Shown: in pieces, positions 35,213-45,893 of the stretch | Layout of the letters: each line of letters opens with the position of its first letter | Position numbering within the stretch: the first letter of the stretch is position 1 | From: Aurifilum marmelostoma | Lineage: Eukaryota; Ascomycota; Sordariomycetes; Diaporthales; Cryphonectriaceae | DNA: 64,000 nucleotides | Assembly (NCBI GenBank): GCA_027559495.1 | Contig: JAMXSV010000028.1 | Location: 1,550,001 to 1,614,000 of the forward strand | Direction: 5' to 3' | Notes under the pieces: model-generated | Told to the model about the DNA's origin: nothing | The model's database searches: none | The model's input: the letters and a program-made list of their open reading frames with translations, nothing else | Translations under genes and position numbers: made by a program

Positions 35213-37129
35213 TCAGTCCAACCGGTCTGCCTTGTCTCGCTCCTCTCCGGAAACATGGGTGGCGTTGTAAGGCGGATTCTGTAGAGGCGGTGGGACAATA
35301 ATGTCACCATCCACCGTCACCAGATCGCCCTGCTCCATAGGCACTTCCACGCTCTGCCGTGCGGCAAGCAGCCCTGTCTCCTCGCCGCCTTCGTCCTCGG
35401 GGTCCGTCTCGCTTGAGCTCGGGCTCGACAGGTCCGGGTCAATGTGAAGGCTGTGGACGCTCTTCTGCGCCTCCTGTCGCATCTTGGTGATCTTGATCCA
35501 GTTGTATGCACAGATAGCGCCGATGGTGACGCAGAGCCCCGAGATGTTGATCGGCGTCAGCTTGTCATCGAAGACCAGGGTGGCGGTCGAGATCGTCACG
35601 ACCTCCTTGAAGATACCGGCGATCGAGAGGGTGACGACAGAAGTTCGCTGCAGCAGAGCGAATTCCGAAGCCGTCATGAGGAAGGCGATGGTACCGGGGA
35701 ACAGGAGGAGCAGCGGGGCTGCAATGCCCCATTCGTTCACGAGACCTCTTAGGGATTCCACGAGCGCGGGGAATCCCTCGACAGGGACAGCGATCAGGAG
35801 GAGGGTGAGGAACATGACGGGCGCGAGGAAGAAGATACTGGAGAAAGGATTGGAGGTGGCCGGGTTGCGCAGGAGCAAGATCTGGGTGAGACCCCAGCGG
35901 AAGCCCGAGAAGAAGGCGGCCGAGATGACTAGGACGAAGCCGAGGATATCGAATTCGATCTCGCCGGCTACCATCATGATGACTCCGATGGTCATTGTCG
36001 CGATGATGGCCACCAGCCTCCATGTGGGGGCCTCCAGTCGGAAGAGGAACGCGAAGATGAGAACAAATGCCAGCGAGGACGATTTACACATTGCTGTGAT
36101 GGAGGGTCAGCATGTTTGTGCTAATGGTAAGTGGAATAGATGGCGTGGTGCCGAGTGCTCTTACTGTAAAAAGTCAAAGTAATAAATTTGAGAGAAGTGT
36201 TGCCCAGGCCGATGTCAAGGCCTGTGGCTGCACCGCAAGGCCCAATCCTGGTGAGGTAGAACATCTTGGTCATGATGGGCCTGTCGGGATCGTTCTCGTC
36301 TCTTGAGGAATGGCCCAGGTCTGACCTTCGCTGCGGTGCATGCTGGGGCCTTAATGATGGTACAAAGAAAAGGACAACACAGGACAGAAAGAACTGCACA
36401 AGCATGTGCACAGAGGTCGTGAACAATGGGAAAGGAAAGTTCAATCGGTTGCTGTCGAACATCCACTTGTTGTACTGTTGTGATCTTCTTGTCAGCACCA
36501 ATCCAAATAATTCTCTGTCAATCGAAGCCGACTCACGAGTGAAATGCTTAATGAAAAGAGATACCAGAGGCCGATCAAGGTCCCGTTGATGGCCAGTTTC
36601 CTGACAACGGTCTGGTCTGCCTCCTTGCGTTCTTCCTCTGTGATCTTGTCTCGTGCTATCCGTTGGTCAAGCAACGTGTTCCGCCTCCTCTTCCTCTGTT
36701 TTCTTTTTCTGTCTTTGGCCGTCAGACCCGTCTCCTCGTCGTCGTGTAAGTCCTCATCCGAGAAGTCCGGGTTCGGACCCGGCTTTATGTAACCATCTTT
36801 GCCCTTGATTGTAGACTCGCTCTCTTCTGATATCTTTGGCTCGTCCATGACAAACTGCCCGCTGACGGAGGGGCCCCTGACGTGCCCGTTTCTCCCCGGC
36901 TGCGGCATGGAGCTGCTCGAGGGCGACATGAGACTGCTGCGGCGGCGGCGGTGGCCGGCCGGGTTGATTGGGTCCATCTCGATGTTGTCGGCAAAGGAGC
37001 TGGTGCTGGAGGCGGCAACGGCATCAGAGACGGTGGCCCTCCTCGCACGAGCAGTTGCTATGGTTGTGCGATCAGAGGCCAAGCTGGACGACGACGATGG
37101 GCCGTGGTGGACCCCCGCTCCGACGAGTA

Positions 37130-37160
<31 letters not shown>

Positions 37161-37376
37161 AGTCGCGTGCACAGGTGCAAATGGCTTCGCGGGCGACCCT
37201 GGGGCAGAGGACTCGGCTGACGAGGTTGTGTGCTGGCCGAGAGTAATAGACAGTCGCGGAAAGGCGGCAACGGACTCGGGGCGAGGGGTGCTGTTGTTGT
37301 TCTTTGTCGTCGCCAAGCAGAGGGGCGGCAGAGGGACGGACTGAGGCGGAGAGGGGGGAGGAGACGAGGATGGCAT
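35213..37376 (-). CDS. TPT-domain nucleotide-sugar/triose-phosphate transporter, SLC35C2-like
   Basis: A Golgi-type drug/metabolite transporter of the SLC35C2 (YMD8-like) group; substrate unknown. Three exons, complement(36537-37376, 36165-36474, 35213-36093), give 676 residues. Exon 1 is a 280-residue cytosolic extension with SP-rich stretches, a ten-Asn run, RRRRSS and a charged KDRKRKQRKRRRN segment, ending in the first membrane helix (GTLIGLWYLFSLSISL). Exon 2 starts YNKWMF, the typical TPT motif, and includes TRIGPCGAATGLDIGLGNTS. Exon 3 carries the remaining helices, including FSGFRWGLTQILL and LTPINISGLCVTIGAICAYN, then an acidic tail. Introns are 62 and 71 nt, with donors GTGAGT and GTAAGA and acceptors CAG. 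The start is ATG 37376; the open frame above it begins at a GTG. Confidence 0.88.
37131..37160. repeat. (GTT)10 repeat coding for poly-Asn
   Basis: A trinucleotide run inside SLC35C2 exon 1; on the coding strand it is (AAC)10 and gives a ten-Asn tract. Confidence 0.92.
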
Positions 37377-40300
37377 TGTACACACACACACGATGGGTGT
37401 AATGACTTTATTTAGGGAAGGAGATTGGGGGTCGTCATGGCTGGGCCGCTCTTCGTCAGACTGAACCGTGCAGATTTGTGGATCATGGGCCACCTAAACA
37501 CCCCCCTGGCACAGAGCTTTGCCCAGTGTGGGCTTTCCCCTCTCTCTTTCTTCGCCCTAGAACCCCCTAAAGGTGCTGATGGATCCCGTTCCGCAGGGTC
37601 ACTGGGTGCGATGACTGGCGCAGGACATCACAGCTGGCACTGCATGAGACGTGCAGCTCCCGCCCTGCCCGCACCAGGGGTTGAACCCTTTTTTTCCTTC
37701 CTTTCTTTTTGCTTCTATACCCCTCTCTCTTCTCTTTTTGCCCCCTTCTTCTATTTCTTTGGTTGCCCAGCCCGATATCCACACAGCGTTGAGAATTTGC
37801 CAACTGGGCGGTCTGGGTTCGATGGGTCCTCCTGGGCAACGGTAGGGCGGGAAGTGGAGGGGGGCTGCTGTTCTTCTTGGCGTGTTTGTGTGGAGGAAGC
37901 TGGTGCTCTCTCCAGCGCTTGAGAAGATGAGTCTAGAGTTGAGGGGGACGTCGAATCCCCACCATCAACGGTTTACCGCCTCGATACCCGCGCTCGATCC
38001 GGGCGTTTCAGTGCACTACTTTGCAGCTACTGTGCTCTGTGCTCCTATGGTCAGTCGCTCATACTGTACACATTGATTGAGAGAAAACAAGAAAGAAGGA
38101 CAAATCAAGGTTAGACTATGCCTTGCACATACCCTGCTCATGCCTGCCTAATTATGTCTTGCCCAGGCTCTGCCAAGCTACTACTACCCAGCCCTGATCA
38201 CCTGGGTTCTGCTGCTGACGGTGACGCTTTTTGGTGGCCGACGGGCCCGATGGGCAGCAAACCGGAGATGCCCCCTTCCCCCCTGGGCACCACATGGGCA
38301 GCGAAGCGCAGAAACCAAAAGCCAAAAACGCAGGGTACACAGCAACAACTCATCATCCTTCTAGCACTTCTCAGACGTCAATGGCTCTGCTCACAAGATG
38401 ACGGGTGGATCCTCCCCATCCTGCAAAGAAGGGTTCTGAATGGCTGGGCTGGGTCGCTCTCACAAGGCGGCAGGGCCTGGATAGGCCAGGGGATCCTTCA
38501 CCAGTCTTTTCTTAGCTCAGCCACCCAGTGACCGTTCCGCCTTGGTCCTCCTGTGGTCAGCACAGAAACGTACTGTACGGTGATGGTCTTGATGGTCCGT
38601 CCTTCCGGGGCCAGGTTGGCATGCAACCTAGCCTGGGAGAGGCCACTACTACGGAGGCCAAGAGGGTCTTGCAATGAATTTCCTTTCCTCAATGCTCGCT
38701 CTCGGTAGTTGGCCGTCACTTTATCCATACCCTCATCTCCTTTTTCTGGTCAGTATTGTCTCGACCTCTTTTGTCTTGCTCATTTCCTTTTCGAGATTTT
38801 TTTCTTTCTTATTTTCTCTCGATTACGATGCCGGAGAATGTCCGTCTGCTTTTCTCACAGATTCTCCACAGGTTCCATTGGGGGATCATTCATCGAAAGA
38901 AAAAGACCCTGAAATCCATCGGATCCGTGCTGCACACCTGATCTGCAGCACCCGCCCCAGGTGGTCTCCAGAACCATGCGGGAGCACCCAAGGGGCCTAA
39001 ACTCTGGTCCCCATACCCGATGCTCTTGAGCTTCTCGGGTCAGCCGGGCATGGCATCACGATTCAAACAGCGATTAGACTCCCGGTAGGCTTGTATACTA
39101 TAGTACACAGACTGGCAAGGCCTAATCTTTAATTTCTTACCGGAGCTAGCCAAGCTCCTAACAGCTCGTGGGTTTGAGCTCCGAATGACGATGAAGGTGC
39201 TCGGGATCAAGCTCACCCGTCTAAAATGACAATCATGCGGCCACATTTGTAGCCCACCACGCTGGCATCCAGCACATCTGCTTTTTCAGACAACAAACAT
39301 CATCACACCACCACCCCTCTCTGCTCAGGTGAACAACTCAATTATTCCCCCCCCCCCCTCCTCTTCCTGGGGGACCTTCACGACCGACTTCCTGTAGAGC
39401 ATTCCCGCGCGGCCGGGTCCAGAGGCTAGACCGACACTATGTAACCGTGCGAGTCAACGATCGACCTGAAATCTGGGGAAGCTGTTGATGTGATGTCAGC
39501 CAGAATCGACATGAGCCCTGAGCGCAACTCCGGGGGCGGCCCTAAAATCCTGTTGGATCCCCCGCCGCTTCTCTCTGCCCCAGACGCAAATGCGCAATAC
39601 AGTGTTGATCTTCATTTGTCTTTGTACAGTAACTGACGACATCGAGGATCTTTTGATTCTTCTCAGGCAGTCATTGCTGCCTGCTTGCGCTCGTACAGTG
39701 CCGGTGTTTACTGTCTGTGCCCACCGCTACGTTGTCTACCCTTCTGCACTCCCCCCACCTGGAGGTCAAAGAAATCCAGGATGGAAACCTTGACATCGTA
39801 GCGAAGAATTGTCGATCAGGCAAGTCATGCAAAGCACCACAAGATTATCGAGTGCCTTTTTCGGAGGTCACGCGCACATCGTCGGGCGCTCCAGACTCAA
39901 TCGGTCCTGTTTAGGCATTGCCAGTCAAGGTTGCTCGACCTATTATTGACAAGTCACACACAGATACTATGCACGCACACACTGCTGCAACACCAGTCGG
40001 GAGTCGGTGAGACTGCCCAAGGAGTACCTGGTCGGGCGGGTCAGTGCGAGCGATGGTGGCTTCACGATAAGCTTAGATTAGGTACTTACTACTATGTCAG
40101 TGGTAGGTTGGGTGGAAAGCGCATTCTCCTTCACCAGGAGCAGCATCGTCCCAACTCCAACCTCCAACGGACCTGATTATGAACACACGATGGAACGTTC
40201 TCTGTATCACCTACTCAAGTGAGGCAGAGTTACCAGCATTTGTATTCTTGGTTACCGCTCATCAAAGTGGAATATGGAGAGACCATCTGCTTGGGTGATT

Positions 40301-40985
40301 ATAACTCACGGGCAGATTTCAGGTACTTGACGCATTAGGAAGGGGCCGCCTGCCTCGAGGCTTCTAGCGTACTGTCTCTCGGGAGCATGCCTCGTCAGGC
40401 GCGATCGAGCCGTCGTATCATCATCGTGGTTTCTTCGTAGGTCGTAAGTCATGTTCTGCTCACGTGGAATATGTCCTCCTCTGCCTTGCACGTCTCCACG
40501 CAGATGTTATGTGCAAGTGGCAATGACTGGTCCACAAGGCTGCACCACGGTCTTCTCTAGAGCCAAGATTAAAAAGCGAGGTTGTCGAGACTTTCAGGTA
40601 GCTCAGTCACGCGTCGTGCGTATGTGTGGTTATTTTGTTGATACTTCGGCATCGACGGGATCGATGACTTCATCTCTGTCTCTTATTCGGGTCACTGCTA
40701 TACCGGAATGGCGGATCGATCACGCCACTTACCTAACATCCTTCTCAGCCTCAAGCTTTTGGGACATCCGAGCAGGGAGTCAACCAAACACTTTCGCATC
40801 CACTATACGATATCTTCAGATTGAGCTCTTGAGGCACTGCAGGAACTACATTCTGGCACCGTAAAGACTCGTCAACAACAAGGGACTCTGCCAGCGGCTG
40901 TTGCGGAACCTTGGGCTCACCCATCAAGACTAGGCCAAGAATCAATAGGCTAACTCAACTCGGATATCAAGACAGGTTCCAAAAG
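37377..40985. promoter_or_regulatory. 3.6-kb gene-poor divergent region SLC35C2/GH15
   Basis: Only short ORFs without coding bias occur. It has a GC-rich half (37400-38700), a C-run at 39346-39358 and mixed sequence to 40985. I recognise no protein, RNA or repeat family. It should hold the promoters of both flanking genes. Confidence 0.45.
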
Positions 40986-43598
40986 ATGGCCACTAGCTCA
41001 ACTCCTGCGACCTCTCTCAGAGGTCGAGTTGATGGCTACCTGCCCATCGAGGACTACGGCCTCATAGGCAATCTCCGAACAGCCGCCCTGGTCGGCAGGG
41101 ACGGCAGCTGTGACTTTATGTGCTGGTAACAAGGAAATAAACGAAATGAAGCATCACATACCACTTGAGTTCGCGTTCCCAGAGACTGACTGGCTGTTCG
41201 CGTAGGCCCGACTTTGACTCGCCCAGCATTTTCTGCCGCCTCCTGGACAAGACCAAGGGCGGCCACTTCAGCATCTCGCCGCCGCCAGACGTCACCTGCA
41301 CCACCAAGCAGAGCTACCTCCCCTCTTCTAATATACTTCAGACACGCTATATTAATGAAGACGGCGTCGCAGACCTCGTCGACTTCTTTCCGCGGGTGAG
41401 CAGCTCCCTTATATCCCTCCCCCTTGGGGTGTAGAGTTGTTAAGTCCCCCTAGCCACGCACCTCGGTCGTACCGGTCTCGCATGCTGCAGGCCGACAGTC
41501 AGCCTTTCGCGAGGCGCAAATAGTTCAGGAGGAACTGAAGAAATGGCTCGTCAGACGGGTCGAGTGTATCAGAGGCGAAATCTCGCTGGATGTGGAGATC
41601 TTCCCTGCTATGGGATACGCGAAGGAGAGGCATGTTACGAGGGTGCTACAGGAGACACACGAGCCGGGAATGGCGTCCAAGGCCGTCACTTTCCACAGTG
41701 TTGAAAGAGATGGTCTGAAGCTGCAACTAGATGTCACTATCGACAAGGGCGAAGACGACGCCGAGACCTGTCCCGTGGTGACGTTCCAGAAGACAATGAG
41801 AGAGGGTATGGTCAGCGAGGGTGTTGTCACGCACATCACGCTGAGGGAGGGCCAGGCCATCTCCTTCACGCTCCGCGATGACCTCGAGAGCCATGTCACA
41901 GCCAACATCACGACTGCTGATCTCGATAAGCAGCAGAGCGACACCCAGATATTTTGGTACAATTGGATCTCCAAGTGTCAATACAGGGGCAGGTGGAGAG
42001 AGGTCGTCACGCGAAGCCTGATGATCCTCAAGCTGCTGACGTATGAGCCGACTGGCGCGATCGTCGCCGCTCCAACCTTCTCCGTGCCAGAGGAGATCGG
42101 AGGCCCGAGGAATTGGGACTACAGGTACTCCTGGGTGAGAGACTCAAGCTTCACAATCTACATCTTGCTCCGCCTGGGCTTTGTCGAGGAGGCCGATGCG
42201 TACATGGAGTTTATCAACCAGCGCATCCTCAAGTCTCGTACATCTGACGGAGGCTTGCCGATCATGTTCACCATCCGCGGTGAGACGGACATACCAGAGC
42301 TGCAGCTGGACCACCTGGAAGGCTACAGGGGGCTCGAAGCCAGTTCGCATCGGAAACGGTGCCGCATTCCATCAGCAGTTCGATATCTACGGAGAGCTGA
42401 TGGATGCGATCTACCTGAACAATAAATACGGCAAGCCATTGACTTGGGACACTTGGGTGTCTGTGCGAAAGCTACTCGGTGAGACACACCTCGCCCTCCT
42501 GCTGGCTCATGCAGCTGCTAACCCTGGCGCGCAGACTATGTCTTGACTATTATGAACGGTAGGCCAGATGCTACTGAATCTACATGGAATTTGCCCTGTT
42601 TAAGGCAAGATACTGACGCCTTACAGATCCCGATATGTCCATATGGGAGGTGCGAAATAAGAAGCAGAACTTTGTCTACTCGAAAGTCATGCTCTGGGTG
42701 GCCTTCGACCGCGGCCTACGTCTAGCAGACAAGAGGACTCTCCCGTGCCCCAACCGGAGCAAGTGGCTAGAGGCCAGAGACAGTCTCTACGAAGAGATCA
42801 TGGAAAAAGGTGAAGGGGTTTTTTTTTTATTGTGCTTTATCATGAATTACATTCTGGTCAAGGATGACCCATTTCGCTACCGACAGAGCAGTCTGACAAG
42901 AAGCACCTAGGATACAACACTGAGATGAAATGTTTCGTTCAGAGCTACGAGAACCACACAATGCTGGACTCGTCCATCTTGATAGCACCTCTGGTCTTCT
43001 TCATCACCCCGAACGACCCTCGCTTTCTCAACACCATGGACCGCATCCTCCTACCTCCTGAGAAGGGCGGCTTGACATCCACAGGGCTGGTATATCGCTA
43101 TGATACCGAGCTCTCAGATGACGGTAACATCACCCTCCCAGAATACTCCCTTAGCAGGGAAGCAACATGTCTCATCCAGCCAATCATTAGTACTAACGCA
43201 TCATGATCATAGGTGTGGGAGGGCGAGAGGGCGCCTTCTCCATGTGCACATTCTGGCTCGTCGAGGCCCTGACGAGAGCCAGCGTCTACGACGCCAAATA
43301 CCTCCCACGGGCCATCAGCCTGTTTGAGAATATGCTGACCTTCTCGAACCATCTAAACATGTTCTCGGAAGAGATCTCTCGCAGCGGGGAGCAGCTCGGG
43401 AACACGCCTCAGGCTTTCAGTCACCTGGCACTCATCAGCGCGGCGTTCAAGTCAGTTTTTCCACTCTCCACCCTATATCGCAGCACTGGGCATACCATGT
43501 CTTGATCTCGATTTCTGCCTATTTAGCTTGCAGCTGTGGACCAACTGTTGACTGAGTATATTAGTTTGGACCGCGTGTCTGTGTCTGTGCACCGCTGA
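40986..43598 (+). CDS. Glycoside hydrolase family 15 protein (trehalase/glucoamylase-like), frame-broken
   Basis: GH15 enzymes are inverting hydrolases of alpha-glucosides; this one resembles the trehalase-like bacterial/fungal branch rather than secreted glucoamylase, and it has no signal peptide or starch-binding domain. Eight exons: 40986-41125, 41206-41395, 41499-42478, 42535-42558 (24 nt), 42627-42809, 42911-43123, 43213-43450, 43565-43598. Motifs are YGLIGNLRTAALVGRDGS at the start, GGPRNWDYRYSWVRDSSF (substrate-binding core), DPDMSIWEVR with the likely general acid Glu, and EQLGNTPQAFSHLALI with the likely base Glu, ending FNLDR. In the G5 run 42328-42332, one G too many breaks the frame between EGYRG and SKPVRIGNGAAFHQ. 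With it removed the exons total 2001 nt (666 residues) in frame. The final short exon (43565-43598) is chosen because it gives NLDR; a nearer acceptor would end NLQLWTNC. Confidence 0.88.
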
Positions 43599-44447
43599 TG
43601 GAAAGTCTGCGGATCACCATTTTACGAGCACATATATGGCTATGCTGCAACAAGGATATTGTCAGGCTCTTGCAGACAATGGACTCCAACTTTATGTTCG
43701 GACTTAAGCAGTGACTAGATAGATGACAAAGTGCTCTAGGGATGAATGACTGCATGAAAGCTAGTCGAGTAGACTTCAGATGTACCAACATAAGATCTAC
43801 AACAGAGTTAGCAGGGATGAACAGAGCATACTTAGACTGGGCAAGTTCATATTTCTATAGACAAATCATGATTTCGAATTTGTATGGTGTTCTGATTGAT
43901 CTTTCAACAGGTGTCACTTCTAGCAAACCCCGTGGGTGTTCAGGGCGACTCAAGACTGCTAAAATTATGACCACCAAATATCATTCTCAAAGTAAGGTCA
44001 GTGAGATGAAGGTCTTAGGATAAGACCAATGCCATGACGCTCATCAGGACCCATATCACCTCATTTTCAGCGCGCATCTGCAAAGCTGAACCATGCGTTG
44101 TTGCCCCTGCCATCCTGAACCCTCTCATTAACAGAATACGTCGCTTCACTCAAGGTGACAGGCCGAGTGTTGTCTTGCAGGTGCTGCTCAACCCAGGCCA
44201 GAGGTTGCCTGGAATGATAGGTTCAGTGTCACTGGTTCTATGTGGTCATCAATCAAATACTGTGATGCATAATTGACTGTTGGGTGGACACTGATCTGTC
44301 ACTTCTAGTCTGTGTGAGCAAGTGGTCAAGATCGAACAAAGGATGCGCAATACGGACGACTTACCTTTTCGATTGACCCAACAAGCCGTGGCGTGTCCTG
44401 TCACCAGGACCTCGTAAATTTTCTCGAACCGGGTATCTCAATTCTCA
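43599..44447. other. Convergent intergenic region GH15/TAF3
   Basis: 0.85 kb, AT-richer than the genes, with no coding feature seen. Confidence 0.45.
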
Positions 44448-45186
44448 TCATATCCCTGACAAGTCCATCTCATCCGCAATAGTCCCAACAGAACTGAGCC
44501 CACTAGACGCAGGTCTGGACTCGACTTCAGGCTCAGGCGACTTTGTCACTGCCTCACGGCGCTTCGCTATCCAAGCTTGGATACTGTCAATCTCGCCACC
44601 TCCCTCAACCACGACAAGGCCCTGATCATGAGCCCGAGACAGTAGCGAGCCCACGTACTTCGTATCATCGGCGGTCTTGCTGTGCCTCTTCTTCAGCGCT
44701 GTCGTGGAGTAACTGTCAGCAGACATCCCCACATCAATAGCCTCTACTTTGAGCCCAATAAAATGTGCGCGCACCGGTCAAGTAGTCCGTAACGCCATCC
44801 TCGACGTCATCCAGTGCGACCCTCTTGATTTGCTCCGTCTTCGGGCCCGTCGCCCATGCGACAAAGTCATCCACGCCTCTGGTATCCTCCCGCTCCAGGT
44901 AGTCCTGCTCCTCCCAGTCGCGCTCCGGAAGAAACGCGCCGACGTCCTGGAGAGCCAGCCTGACATCCACGATCGAAGGCTCTATCATTCCTGCATAGTC
45001 GGGCACGTGTGCGTTGCTGCCGGCGTGTCGCGCGGTCTCCTGGCACAGCAACTCGAGATAGCGGGCCGCGAGGTCGGTCAGGCTGTCGATCACGGCAGGC
45101 TTGGCAGAGTGAAAGCCCGTTGCGCGCAGGATTTGTATGATTGAGGGCCGCAGGAGGGCGTGGAAGACGGCTGGCGGAGGAGGCAT
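44448..45186 (-). CDS. TAF3: TFIID subunit TAF3-like, bromodomain-associated histone-fold protein
   Basis: TAF3 forms a histone-fold pair with TAF10 in TFIID. Exons complement(44775-45186) and complement(44448-44698) give 220 residues. The N-terminal BTP/histone fold (about residues 1-80) reads HALLRPSIIQILRATGFHSA, SLTDLAARYLELLCQETARHA and EPSIVDVRLALQDVGAFLPE. Then EDTRGVDDFVAWATGP and RVALDDVEDGVTDYLT follow, typical of fungal TAF3. The 76-nt intron (donor GTGCGC, branch GCTGAC, acceptor CAG) joins YLT to ALKKRHSKTADDTKYVG, also conserved. The tail reads SIQAWIAKRREAV and ends DEMDLSGI. Metazoan TAF3 has a PHD finger; none is visible here, as in yeasts. Divergent from TAF7. Confidence 0.85.
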
Positions 45187-45893
45187 AGTTGCAAGGGAGA
45201 CTGGCGCTTTTGCGTTACGCCAGCTGCGCGCCCGCGAAGGGTACCTAGTGTCGTATCGTGAGGAGGGTGCCGATCCCGAAACTATGGATCATGGTCGGAA
45301 CACGCTGCGCATTACGCACCGACCAGATCCTTCGAGAAGGGATCACTGGTGTAAGCGTTGTGAGAATCGTGAGCTTGGGGACGTCTTCGTGAGGTCGTGA
45401 AGGGAAAGCATAGCGCTCTGCTCGGATTGTCAGAAGCTTGGGCGTGCTCTTGTTTGCCGTTGCGGCTCAAGTGCAGGGACTAGGGTCCGCTTCAACAGGG
45501 ACCCCCCACCTTCCCCAGGATAAGGTCCGCGGCCTGCCTACTTAGAAATCACACTGGAGCCATTGTCTCCTTCGTGACCCCAACGTCGAACCCTCCAATT
45601 CTCCTTCCCCTCCATATGCCAACCCAGTTTAGGCTCAGCTTTTCCATCAAGACGCGTATCACATAAAGTGACACTGCTGGTGCTTTCTCATCATCCATAT
45701 ATGCGGTTCGAAGAACTCATGATCACCTGTCCGAGCCGAGAAACACATGGGAAGTTTGTCGGGCCCTAGAGCATTTGCAGAGCACCGCGCTCTGGTCGAT
45801 CGAATTCTCGACGGCGCCCGCATTCGCATGACCTCTTACATCTTCTAAACCGACCTCCCAGATTCTATCCGGACAGCCTGAGCGACAGTCACC
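45187..45893. promoter_or_regulatory. Bidirectional promoter region TAF3/TAF7
   Basis: 707 bases between two divergent TFIID subunit genes. No TATA box or specific site can be assigned by eye; co-regulation is inferred from layout. Confidence 0.5.

Noticed and set aside
37425..37922. 165-codon plus-strand ORF upstream of SLC35C2
   Set aside because: Composition follows CT-rich promoter sequence, and it does not resemble a protein.
44744..44774. A 31-nt intron in TAF3 ending at AAGTAG
   Set aside because: It keeps the frame but is below fungal minimum size. The 76-nt alternative gives the conserved YLT-ALKKRHSK join.
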